This document shows positions 47,871 to 56,153 of a stretch of 64,000 nucleotides of DNA, one piece after another. A program made the translations under genes and the position numbers. Location of the stretch: assembly GCA_023213195.1 (NCBI GenBank), contig CP096135.1, positions 1,010,616-1,074,615 of the forward strand, read 5' to 3'. The notes below the pieces were generated by a model. The model saw only the letters and a program-made list of their open reading frames with translations. It searched no databases and was not told the origin of the DNA. The stretch comes from Sphingobacteriales bacterium JAD_PAG50586_3. GTDB taxonomy: Bacteria > Bacteroidota > Bacteroidia > CAMBQF01. Positions within the stretch are counted from its first letter, which is position 1, and each line of letters begins with the position of its first letter.

Positions 47871-48206
47871 ATGGTAAAACGCTTACCCGCTTTGTTTTTA
47901 GTATTGGTTGTTGCCCTGCTTACTGCATGTGCAACAGGCAGCAGCTTGCCTGGACTTACAGCATCGGGCAACAAGGCAAGCGTAACCGGTGGCCCTGCTG
48001 TTAGTGGGCCTGCATACAAAGGCGGAACATCATCGGGGCCGGGACTAACTACCCCCAACAAGGGCAAAGGCGGCAGGCTGCCTGCGCTTACCAGCCCCAG
48101 CACCAAAGCCCGCAAGGGCGACCCATTCAACGCCGGGCCGCGTAAGGTCAACGCCAAAAAGAAGAAGAAAGAACAAGGCCTTTTTCCGAAAGGGATGCGC
48201 AAGTAG
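47871..48206 (+). CDS. Small Gly/Ser/Pro-rich lipoprotein
   Basis: Protein of 111 residues. Lipobox LTAC (Cys about residue 20) after a signal peptide, then low-complexity chain (VTGGPAVSGPAYKGGTSSGPGL) and a Lys-rich end (KVNAKKKKKEQGLFPKGMRK). Similar composition and phrase (SSGPG) to the next gene at 48290, suggesting related proteins. Function unknown. Confidence 0.6.
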   Translation: MVKRLPALFLVLVVALLTACATGSSLPGLTASGNKASVTGGPAVSGPAYKGGTSSGPGLTTPNKGKGGRLPALTSPSTKARKGDPFNAGPRKVNAKKKKKEQGLFPKGMRK

Positions 48207-48255
48207 TAGTCTTATTTCTCAACAATAATTAAATAATAAATTAATATGGGGTTGC

Positions 48256-48285
48256 TTGCATAGCAATTTCAGAATCCTATTTTTG
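48256..48285 (+). promoter_or_regulatory. Promoter of the small lipoprotein gene at 48290
   Basis: TTG (48256-48258), 19 nt, TATTTTTG (48278-48285), ATG 4 nt later. Consensus; leaderless. Confidence 0.7.
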
Positions 48286-48289
48286 TTGT

Positions 48290-48535
48290 ATGAAGAATCT
48301 GATACTAATCATTGCCATACTTGCTTCAGTAATAACAGTAACATCTTGCAGCAGCAAAAAAGGCAGTTGCGGTGCGCCGGGCATTACCCGTTCATCAAGG
48401 GGTGGCAGCATGTCTTCAGGTCCCGGAATTAGCCGTGCCAGTCGCGGTGGCATGGGCCATAGCCCATCAGTGTCGGGCTACAAACGCCGCGGCGATAGCA
48501 TGTCTGGCCCTACAAGGCAGCATGGGAAGAGGTAA
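48290..48535 (+). CDS. Small Gly/Arg/Ser-rich lipoprotein
   Basis: Protein of 81 residues. Signal and lipobox VTSC (Cys20), then an imperfect internal repeat: GITRSSRGGSMSSGP followed by GISRASRGGMGHSPS. Very basic, probably disordered, ending RQHGKR. The strong promoter with a 4-nt leader supports a real gene. Function unknown. Confidence 0.65.
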   Translation: MKNLILIIAILASVITVTSCSSKKGSCGAPGITRSSRGGSMSSGPGISRASRGGMGHSPSVSGYKRRGDSMSGPTRQHGKR

Positions 48536-48564
48536 CTTTCACTCTGCCATAGCGTATTAGATGC

Positions 48565-49833
48565 ATGAAGCCAATATGCCTGCTACTAACTCTTATTATT
48601 TTCAGATGTTTTTTTGCCGGTGCCCAAGGTGTCCGTGTTAATAACAGCAACGATTGGAGCAGGGTAGATAAAGTAATTCTAACTAAAGATTCCGGCTTAT
48701 GTATTTTAGCACAATCAGGGGTATTTGGCGGTACACCTATGTATAGCCACCTTATAAAACTAGATAAAAACAGGGATACGGTATGGGTATATAAATCAAG
48801 CTCCTATGAAGCCCAAGGCGGTTTGGATGCTATAGAACTTGATGATTCATCATTGGTTATTTCAACCTTTAAAGCAAATTATTGGAACAATAAAACGGAC
48901 CTGAAATCGCAGATTAGTTTGACCAAAATAGCGCCAAATGGACATATGCTATGGGAAAATGTGTATAATGGCACCTGCGGAAAATTGCTTTTTTCTAACG
49001 ATAAAAATATTCTATTTGGTGGCTATGGGTATGGCGGTAAAAGTGGGGAAGATATTCTGCTAATGAAGCTGGATACTGCGGGTAATATTATCTGGAAAAA
49101 TAATATAGAAAAGCACGGCCACCAACGTATTTCCAAGATAGAGGAAGGTGCGGGCGGTTATTATTTTTATGGGGAAGATACATACGACTATACAAATAAA
49201 GACAGTGATGTATCGCTAATAAAAACAGATAGCAAAGGCAACCTGCTGCTTAACGAAACCTATGGTTATAGTAAAGGCATAACAACATCTACTTATACGG
49301 TAGATAAAAAGCCGAATGAATATTATACCCTTTTAGAGCCTGTAATTACAAACGGAGACACAACTTACAATTCAAAATTTGTAACTAAGGATACCATATC
49401 AACGCATGTTTTTGAAAGGGCTGGGGATATAATGGTGATGCCTGAAAAATCAATAAAACTGGTAGGGTCATTTTCTCAAACAACACTAAAAAACGGCTTT
49501 TTTATTTTTGATGTATCACCCACAGGGGCACTGGTAAAAAAACAATTAGTCGCCACTAACGATTTAGATACGGCAATAGTCTATGCTATAGGGCCTTTTA
49601 TAATAGACCATTCTACTTTGCTATTGGCTGTGGGTATTGCATCATTAATCAATTGGAAGTTTTGCAGGTTTGATATACACACCAAAACAATGTCAAAATG
49701 TGCAGAGGCTCAATTCCCTTTGCCTTTTTATATATGTGGTGTATCGGGCTTTGCCGACAGGGTAATTTATTATGGCTATCTATCAGAAAATGCAAGCCAG
49801 AAAATGTTTGTGCATGAAGTGTTACTAAAGTAA
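48565..49833 (+). CDS. Secreted beta-propeller-like protein
   Basis: Protein of 422 residues with signal peptide MKPICLLLTLIIFRCFFAGA. Repeated blade-like units: LIKLDKNRDTVWVYKS, LTKIAPNGHMLWENVYNG, LMKLDTAGNIIWKNNIEK, LIKTDSKGNLLLNETYGY. This is the pattern of Bacteroidota propeller proteins (PQQ- or Kelch-like in shape, no enzyme motif). There is no T9SS C-terminal domain, so it is probably periplasmic or exported by another route. It converges with hisS, 1 nt between ends. Confidence 0.72.
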   Translation: MKPICLLLTLIIFRCFFAGAQGVRVNNSNDWSRVDKVILTKDSGLCILAQSGVFGGTPMYSHLIKLDKNRDTVWVYKSSSYEAQGGLDAIELDDSSLVISTFKANYWNNKTDLKSQISLTKIAPNGHMLWENVYNGTCGKLLFSNDKNILFGGYGYGGKSGEDILLMKLDTAGNIIWKNNIEKHGHQRISKIEEGAGGYYFYGEDTYDYTNKDSDVSLIKTDSKGNLLLNETYGYSKGITTSTYTVDKKPNEYYTLLEPVITNGDTTYNSKFVTKDTISTHVFERAGDIMVMPEKSIKLVGSFSQTTLKNGFFIFDVSPTGALVKKQLVATNDLDTAIVYAIGPFIIDHSTLLLAVGIASLINWKFCRFDIHTKTMSKCAEAQFPLPFYICGVSGFADRVIYYGYLSENASQKMFVHEVLLK

Positions 49834-49834
49834 G

Positions 49835-51301
49835 TTACTTCAACTTCCCAATCAACTCCTCTACGGTATATTTCTCCTGAACACCGCTTACCATATCTTT
49901 TAGGTTGACCACATTATTTGCCATTTCATCGGCACCTATAACGGCTACAAACGGAATCTTCTTTTTGTCGGCATACTCAAACTGCTTGCCCAGCTTGGCT
50001 TGCGTAGGGTACATATCGGCATTTATGCCTGCTGCACGCAGTTTGGTAACTAAGTTGAAAGAGAACTTTTCTTCGTCTACCCCAAAGTTGGTAACCAGTA
50101 CTTTGGCAGCATCGGCCATGGTTTCGGGGAAGAGGTTAAGCTCGTTCAGCACATCGTAAATACGGTCTACACCAAACGATATACCCACACCCGACACATT
50201 AGGCAGCCCAAACAGACCTGTAAGGTCGTCGTAGCGACCGCCACCACAAATAGAACCTATTTGTACACCGTGGGCTTTAACTTCAAAAATAGCGCCTGTA
50301 TAATAGCTTAAACCGCGTGCAAGGCTTGGGTCGAACTCTATGGTTGAGAAATCGAAATTAGCAGCTTCTAAATAGCTTAAAACGGCTTGTAGTTCTTCTA
50401 CGCCTTTCACCCCAATTTCAGACGATGAAACGGTGGTTTTTATGGCCTCCAGTTTTTCTTTATCGCCCCCTTGCAGGGTAAATAAAACCTGCAGTTTATC
50501 AATGCCGCTAGGTGTTACACCCAACACAGCCAGTTCTTCGTTTACCTTTTCTACGCCAATTTTATCCAGCTTATCAATAATGGTAACCACTTCTACAAAC
50601 TTATCCTGTGCGCCAATGGCTTCGGTAATGCCGTTAAGTACCTTGCGGTTGTTGTATTTTATGGTGACTGATGTACCCAGGCGTTTAAATACTTCGGCAA
50701 ATATTTGGAAAAACTCAGCTTCATATACCAAACTCGGACTGCCTACTACATCGGCATCAAACTGGTAAAACTCACGGTAACGGCCTTTTTGCGGACGGTC
50801 AGCCCTCCACACCGGTTGCACCTGGTAACGTTTAAACGGGAAGGTAATATCGTTCCTGTTCATCACCACATAGCGGGCAAAGGGAACGGTTAAATCGTAA
50901 CGCAGGGCTTTTTCAGAGATCCCAACCTCTTGCATGTGCATTTTTAGTACTTCTAAAACTGATTTTTCAGTTTCATTATCCCAAATATCTTGAAGACTTA
51001 GGGGAGCAATTTTCTTAGATTTTTCAATTTGATTATCTAAGAATGATAAAAGATTCTCTTTAGTTTTATTAAAGATTTTACCTCCTAAATATTCACCACT
51101 ATTCAGCACCTTAAAAATCAGCTTATCGCCCTCGTCGCCGTACTTGCCGGTAAGGGTAGATAAATTCTCCATTGCAGGGGTTTCTATCTGCTGGTAACCG
51201 TAGGTACGGAACACCGCACGTATAGTATCAAATATATAGTTGCGCCTGCTCATTTCAAGCGGCGAAAAATCGCGTGTGCCTTTGGGTAAGGTGGGTTTCA
51301 T
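49835..51301 (-). CDS. hisS: Histidyl-tRNA synthetase with a lineage-specific insert
   Basis: About 488 residues from the ATG at 51301 ([12 protein letters not shown]). Class II core with motif 2 [12 protein letters not shown], histidine-binding [11 protein letters not shown], motif 3 [11 protein letters not shown] and a C-terminal anticodon-binding domain. An extra segment, about residues 71-128 ([19 protein letters not shown]... [10 protein letters not shown]), separates KVLNSGE from [13 protein letters not shown]. This place normally holds a much shorter loop, and the insert is more AT-rich than the rest. The frame is intact. A minus-strand TACTTTTG box (51308-51315) ends 6 nt before the ATG, so the mRNA is probably leaderless. 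Confidence 0.95.
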   Translation of the reverse strand: MKPTLPKGTRDFSPLEMSRRNYIFDTIRAVFRTYGYQQIETPAMENLSTLTGKYGDEGDKLIFKVLNSGEYLGGKIFNKTKENLLSFLDNQIEKSKKIAPLSLQDIWDNETEKSVLEVLKMHMQEVGISEKALRYDLTVPFARYVVMNRNDITFPFKRYQVQPVWRADRPQKGRYREFYQFDADVVGSPSLVYEAEFFQIFAEVFKRLGTSVTIKYNNRKVLNGITEAIGAQDKFVEVVTIIDKLDKIGVEKVNEELAVLGVTPSGIDKLQVLFTLQGGDKEKLEAIKTTVSSSEIGVKGVEELQAVLSYLEAANFDFSTIEFDPSLARGLSYYTGAIFEVKAHGVQIGSICGGGRYDDLTGLFGLPNVSGVGISFGVDRIYDVLNELNLFPETMADAAKVLVTNFGVDEEKFSFNLVTKLRAAGINADMYPTQAKLGKQFEYADKKKIPFVAVIGADEMANNVVNLKDMVSGVQEKYTVEELIGKLK

Positions 51302-51307
51302 AGCTTG

Positions 51308-51315
51308 CAAAAGTA
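51308..51315 (-). promoter_or_regulatory. -7 box of hisS
   Basis: Minus-strand TACTTTTG, 6 nt before the ATG; an alternative upstream TTG start (51310) would overlap it. Confidence 0.5.
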
Positions 51316-51580
51316 ATTAATTAAATATATTCCCTTCGGGGACATACTTTCTTTTACCGCAAAAGAAAGTATGCAAAGAAAGCTCCCGGCTGCATTTTTC
51401 ATCGACCCGCTGCGACGGCGCTACGCTAAAATCTACAAACTTGCTTTCTGCACTCCGTGCCGAAACCTTCAAACAGCGTAGATTTTTGCGCTACGCTTGT
51501 CGGCGGGTACCCCGCTTCAAAACGCTAGGCCGGATTGTTGCTTACGCAAGAAGTTATTCGGGTTTTATATAGGCTGTATA
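51311..51580. repeat. Long repeat flanking the serine hydrolase gene, left copy
   Basis: Starts AATTAATTAAATATATTC then CTTCGGGGACA, holds the hairpin ACTTTCTTTT-ACCGC-AAAAGAAAGT (51347-51371), and ends with the block from CTTCAAACAG (51468) through CCCCGCTTCAAAACGC to AAGAAGTTATTCGGGTTT. The right copy (52762-52902) has the same ends but lacks about 140 nt of the middle. Confidence 0.75.
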
Positions 51581-51656
51581 ATTGTGGTGCGTTTAAACAA
51601 CAAGCGGGTTTAAATGTTTTTTTCTGGTTTTAGTAAAACATTGATACTGAATAATA

Positions 51657-52729
51657 ATGATGAAAGGTTTACTGCTTTTAGCGTTTGTATGTATTGTAAG
51701 CACCTGCACGGCCCAGGGTAGCTACGAAAAGCTTATTGATTTTTACAAAAAGAGAAAAATTTTAGCGGTGCGGTTTTAGTAGCAACCAACGGTAAAATTG
51801 ATTTTTTATCGGGCGTTGGCCTTGCCAACAGGCAACTGCCTGTAGCTATAAACCCACAGTCGAAATTTAAAATAGCATCGGTTACCAAAACGTTTACGGC
51901 GGTTTTAATTCTTAAATTATATGAAGAGGGCCGGCTCGATTTAAACGCCCCCATTAGTAAATACTTTAAGGGATATAATGGGCCGGCTAAAGACAGTGTT
52001 ACCATACACCATTTGCTTACCTACAGCTCTGGCATACCAAACTGCGAGGGGACTACAGGCATACAAGTGTACCAAACACCATCGTCGGTTAACGATTTTA
52101 TTAATAAGTATTGCAGTGGCAAGCCTGAATTTAAGCCCGGCGCTGCTTTTAGCTACACCAACAACGACTATATTATTTTAGGCCGCATTATTGAAGAGAT
52201 AACCGGCAAACCCTTTACCGAAAATTTAAAGGATTATATTTTGAAGCCACTGGGTATGGAGAATACCGGTTTACTCTATAACAAAACCGTTGTGCCGGGT
52301 TTAGCCAACACCTACAACATTGACGATAGTACAGGCGTGTTTTATAACGACGACCCTATGTATATAGAAAACTATTATTCGGCAGGGGCAATGTATTCTA
52401 CAGTAGAAGATTTATTAAAGTTTGACCAGGGCATTTTCACCAACAAACTATTAAATAAAAGCACGGTAGATTTAATGCTTACCCCTTATCCTGAGTTGTA
52501 CCAGGTTGCTTATGGCTTTTGGGTTTACGAGCCGGTGTTTGGCACCCAAAAAATTAAAGTGGCCAACCGTCAGGGCTCTATTTGGGGAGCAAATGCAAAC
52601 TGGCTACACCTTATAGATGCTAATAAAACCATTATAGTGTTAAGCAACACCAACGCAACCAATTTACCTGAGTTTACAGAGCAGCTTGTTCTTATAGCTA
52701 CAGGGCAAAAGCCTACTGTGCTGCGTTAG
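51657..52729 (+). CDS. Secreted serine hydrolase of the beta-lactamase/PBP fold, class C-like (frameshift)
   Basis: About 357 residues. Signal peptide MMKGLLLLAFVCIVSTCTAQ; the break is in the A5 run near 51756-51760, and one more A gives RKNFSGAVLVATNGKIDFL. The SxxK motif is SVTK (Ser75, Lys78), the second element is FSYTNNDY (Tyr-x-Asn), and the usual third K/H-T/S-G box is not clear (RQGSIWGAN is the nearest). Family members are DD-peptidases, esterases or class C-like lactamases; a true beta-lactamase cannot be claimed. It stands alone between two copies of a long direct repeat, so it may have moved as a unit. Confidence 0.85.
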
Positions 52730-52761
52730 TAAGGTCTTTGGGAAGTGTGAGTTTGATTGGG

Positions 52762-52902
52762 TGCAGAAGTAACTAATTAAATATATTCTCTTCGGGGACA
52801 AATCTTCAAACAGTGTAGATTTTTACGCTATGCTTGTCGCATGGTACCCCGCTTCAAAACGCTAGGCTGGACTGTTGCTTACGCAAGAAGTTATTCGGGT
52901 TT
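52762..52902. repeat. Long repeat flanking the serine hydrolase gene, right copy
   Basis: GTAACTAATTAAATATATTC, CTTCGGGGACA, then directly CTTCAAACAG-T-GTAGATTTTT, GCTTGTCG, GGTACCCCGCTTCAAAACGC and AAGAAGTTATTCGGGTTT. Same orientation as the left copy. It abuts structured repeat copy A2. Confidence 0.75.
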
Positions 52903-52904
52903 AT

Positions 52905-53065
52905 TTGTGCGAGGGACGTCCACGAAACGTGCGAACCCGAAATTTCGCAAGGTGTGTGCGGGTGGCGCACGAAGTGCAAGGCGAAATTTTAGGTTGGGTT
53001 TCGTGGGGTCTTTTCTTTGCTTCCTTTCTTTGGACAAGCAAAGAAAGGAAGGCCGTCGGCAGACA
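52905..53065 (+). repeat. Structured repeat GACAAG family, copy A2 (full, most divergent)
   Basis: P1 CCACGAAAC (52920-52928) / GTTTCGTGG (52998-53006); P2 AACC (52934-52937) / GGTT (52992-52995); P3 AAATTTCGC (52940-52948) / GCGAAATTT (52981-52989). 3' hairpin TTCCTTTCTTTG-GACAAG-CAAAGAAAGGAA (53021-53050), tail GCCGTCGGCAGACA (53052-53065). Compared with A1 every helix has changed bases on both arms while pairing and loop are kept. Confidence 0.85.
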
Positions 53066-53182
53066 AGCGCCGCAGGCAATTACCATTAATACTATCTTAT
53101 TAAAAAACAAAAACCCCATCCTTTGAAGGACAGGGTTGTATATTTTCACCACCCCCGTCATCCTGCCGATGGCTGGACGACA

Positions 53183-53206
53183 CCCCCTCCTAAATTTAGG
53201 AGGGGG
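53183..53206. repeat. 24-nt palindrome, third copy, between repeat A2 and ettA
   Basis: Half CCCCCTCCTAAA and its exact complement, identical to those at 32546 and 33103, followed as there by AAGGGGGAGGTACTAC. It lies just past the ettA stop and may act as its terminator. Confidence 0.75.
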
Positions 53207-53221
53207 AAGGGGGAGGTACTA

Positions 53222-54914
53222 CTAACCAGCCACCAACTTCTTAAACCTCAATCGGTGAGGTTGAGAATCGGCACCCAGGCGTTTTTTCTTGTTCTCTTCG
53301 TAGTCGGTAAAGTCGCCTTCAAAGTAATATACTTGCGAGTCGCCTTCAAAAGCCAGTATGTGCGTACACACACGGTCTAAGAACCAACGGTCGTGACTAA
53401 TAATTACGGCACAACCGGCAAAGTTTTCTAATGCTTCTTCCAGGGCGCGAATGGTATTCACGTCAAGGTCGTTGGTAGGCTCATCCAGAAGTAATACGTT
53501 AGCCTCTTGGCGCAGTGTTAATGCAAGGTGCAAGCGGTTACGCTCACCACCCGACAGCACACCCACCTTTTTGCCTTGGCCTTGACCGGAGAAGTTGAAC
53601 TTGCTAACGTAAGCACGGCTGTTAAATACCTTGCCGCCAAATTCTATCACTTCGTTACCGCCGCTGATAGCTTCCCACACGTTTTTGTTAGGGTCAATAT
53701 CAGTATGGGCCTTAGTCAACGTAAGCAATTTTAACAGTATCGCCCACTTTGAACTCGCCACTGGTAGGTTTTTCCTGCCCCATAATCATACGGAACAAGG
53801 TAGTTTTACCCGCGCCGTTAGGCCCAATAATACCTACAATACCGTTAGGTGGCAGTTTAAAGTTAAGGTCTTCGTATAGTAAACGGTCGCCAAAGCCTTT
53901 GGCAACGCCAATGGCCTCAATAACCTCATTACCCAAGCGGGGGCCAACCGGAATAAACATTTCCAGTTTTTCTTCTTTGCTTTTAACATCTTCACCGGCC
54001 ATGCGCTCGTAAGCCTGTAAACGGGCTTTACTCTTAGCCTGGCGTGCCTTGGGCGACATGCGTACCCATTCCAACTCGCGGGCAAGGTTTTTCTGGCGTT
54101 TGCTCTCTGTTTTTTCCTCTTGGGCAAGGCGTTTGCCTTTTTGGTCTAACCACGATGAGTAGTTGCCTTTCCATGGAATACCCTCGCCACGGTCAAGCTC
54201 CAATATCCAGCCGGCCACGTTATCAAGGAAGTACCTATCGTGGGTAATGGCTATAACAGTGCCTTTGTAGTTTTGTAGGTATTGCTCTAACCACAGTACC
54301 GATTCGGCATCCAAGTGGTTGGTAGGCTCATCCAACAGTAAAATCTCAGGCTCTTGCAACAGCAGGCGGCACAGGGCAATACGGCGGCGTTCACCACCCG
54401 ATAGGTTTTTAATCTCCGCATCAGGCTCAGGGCAACGCAGGGCATCCATGGCGCGCTCCAGCTTGGTGTCAATAGTCCAGCCATCAACAGCCTCAATCTT
54501 ATCTTGTAACTCGGCCGATCGGTTCAACAGCTTGTCCATTTTATCCATGTCGCTGTAGTACTCTTCAAGGCCCATTTTGTTGTTAATCTCCTCGTATTCG
54601 GCAAGCAAATCCATAACGCCTTGGGCACCTTCGCGCACAATGTCTATTACGGTTTTGGTATTATCCAACACAGGCTCTTGCTCCAGGTAACCAACTTTGT
54701 AACCGGGCGAGAATACCACATTGCCATCAAACGATTTTTCAACGCCTGCGATAATCTTTAGCAGGGTAGATTTACCTGAACCGTTTAAACCTATAATGCC
54801 AATTTTAGCACCGTAGTAAAACGATAGGTAAATGTCTTTCAATACTGTTTTAGCGGGAGGGTAAGTCTTACTTACCTTCACCATAGAAAATATTACTTGT
54901 TTATCGTCGCTCAT
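53222..54914 (-). CDS. ettA: ABC-F translation factor EttA (frameshift)
   Basis: About 564 residues, two ABC ATPase domains and no membrane part. First domain: Walker A GLNGSGKST, signature LSGGERRR, LLLDEPTNHLD; an arm insert follows between the domains; second domain: GPNGAGKTT, LSGGERNRL, LLLDEPTNDLD. EttA binds the ribosomal E site and gates entry into elongation according to ATP/ADP. The frame breaks at about 53713-53720: observed GACTAAGGCCCAT against expected GACCAGGCCCAT (Asp-Gln-Ala-His), i.e. at a CCAGG. A minus-strand TATCTTTG box lies at 54935-54942. Confidence 0.94.
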
Positions 54915-54934
54915 AATTCTAAAAAATAAGGGTG

Positions 54935-54942
54935 CAAAGATA
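54935..54942 (-). promoter_or_regulatory. -7 box of ettA
   Basis: Minus-strand TATCTTTG followed by CACCC, 20 nt before the ATG. The same element precedes the DUF4293 gene (25244-25251). Confidence 0.5.
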
Positions 54943-54949
54943 TAAAAAA

Positions 54950-55203
54950 TAGGGGTCAGGGGCTAGGGGTCAGGGTTCAGAATTCTTTTCTGCTGAAAAA
55001 CAAGCAAATGCAACGATTCTCTCTTTAAATAAAGGCCCGCCCGGATAAAGAGATTTATCCATTCGGACGGGGAGTACCTGAGCGTTAGCGAGGGGGAGGG
55101 ATTTTTAAGGGCGTTTGCGCCTTTCGCGCACCGGGGCTATTCGTTCCAAGTCCTCATTGCATTCCGGGCTTTCCACTGCTATCCCTAACGCGTAATTAAA
55201 GTG
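54950..55203. other. Gene-free stretch with short repeats
   Basis: AGGGGTCAGGGGCTAGGGGTCAGGG (tandem GGGGTCA/GGGCTAG units, about 54950-54976), then GC-rich palindromic repeat parts (GGACGGGGAGTACC; CTGAGCG-TTA-GCGAGGGGGAGGG, about 55070-55100). No gene seen. Confidence 0.5.
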
Positions 55204-55347
55204 CGGTGGGTAGTCCACGCCCGGTGTGAACACAAAATTTTGCATGGCAATTAGTGCGGTTAGGTTTGTGCGAGAGCAAAATTGTAGTGTTTTTGGGCGT
55301 GGTGTCTTTTCTTTGGTTCGTTTCTTTGGACAAGCAAAGAAATGAAC
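55204..55347 (+). repeat. Structured repeat GACAAG family, copy A3 (full)
   Basis: P1 CCACGCCC (55215-55222) / GGGCGTGG (55295-55302); P2 AACAC (55229-55233) / GTGTT (55287-55291); P3 AATTTTGC (55236-55243) / GCAAAATT (55276-55283). 3' hairpin GTTCGTTTCTTTG-GACAAG-CAAAGAAATGAAC (55316-55347) with one G-T pair. The apical loop ATGGCAATTAGTGCGGT is shared with A1. No GCCGTCGGCAGACA tail follows. Confidence 0.85.
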
Positions 55348-55457
55348 AGAAAAGCAGAGTCAATGCATAGCTATTAATTAAGCGTACCAAATGAAAAATT
55401 AAAACAATAAGGTAATTTGACTGAACAACTCTATGTTTCATCAGTTAGCTAATGCAA

Positions 55458-55465
55458 TACCTTTG
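55458..55465 (+). promoter_or_regulatory. -7 box of the SRPBCC gene
   Basis: TACCTTTG, ATG 4 nt later. No suitable TTG upstream. Confidence 0.5.
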
Positions 55466-55469
55466 CACT

Positions 55470-55902
55470 ATGGCTAAGCATTCCATCACCCTGCAACACA
55501 CCCTTAATAAAGACGCTGATTTTGTATACAATCACCTTAGCCGATTTTAAAAAGTTTGGAGCCATTCATCCCTACATGGTTGAGGTAACAGAACTGGAGC
55601 GTAACCCCGAGTTTATAAACTACAATGTAAAAGAGCGCCGGGTAATGATATTAGGCATTATCCCCATGTGGCCCGTTTATACAGCCAAGGTTTTTGAGGT
55701 AGAAAAGGGAAAACACATCCGCTATACATCGCCGGTGCAGCGCGGGGTCGACCTTGTTATCGACCTAACCCTATCGCACCAAAACGGCACTACGCATGTT
55801 AAAGAAGAGGTTATTGTTACCGCCAATCCCGTCATCGCTAAAGTGTTCTTAGGGATATTGAAGAAAGCGCATTTAGAGGTGTTTGAAAAGTTGGGGCAGT
55901 AA
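55470..55902 (+). CDS. SRPBCC/START-like domain protein (frameshift)
   Basis: About 143 residues, soluble. From the ATG at 55470: AKHSITLQHTLNKDADFVYNHLSRF, then after removing one T at about 55547-55550 KKFGAIHPYMVEVTELERN. The order of a first strand, a helix with FVYNHLSRFKKF, five more strands (HIRYTSPVQRGVDLVIDLTLSHQNGTTHVKEEVIV) and a long C-terminal helix is the SRPBCC ligand-binding fold (polyketide cyclase / AHSA1-like). Ligand unknown. Stand-alone gene just downstream of repeat copy A3. Confidence 0.72.
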
Positions 55903-56025
55903 CCCATTTGCGAAATTCATATAATCTTAATTAATCTGCGGTTCAGACAAAGTAAAGAAATCCCCCGTCCGCCTTTGGCGGCCACCCCTTTGGAAAGGGG
56001 GAACTAAAGAAACAAAAAAGAGCCC

Positions 56026-56048
56026 CTGCCTACGCAGAGAGCTCTTTT
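56026..56048. terminator. Terminator between SRPBCC and CotH genes
   Basis: AAAGAGC / GCTCTTT stem enclosing CTGC-CTAC-GCAG, with A- and T-runs on the two sides; can serve both converging genes. Confidence 0.65.
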
Positions 56049-56153
56049 ACCTAAACTAAACTTTACTTTTACTACTAAATCTATTACTCAATTTGCTTTC
56101 TTTTTAAGTGATTATACGATTTATCATTTTTCGTTTTTCACTTTTCATTCACA

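Noticed and set aside
52841..53161. Several open frames of 60-86 codons in both strands over repeat A2
   Set aside because: All are translations of the structured repeat (they contain the GACAAG loop as Trp-Thr-Ser-Lys or reverse), with no conserved protein features.
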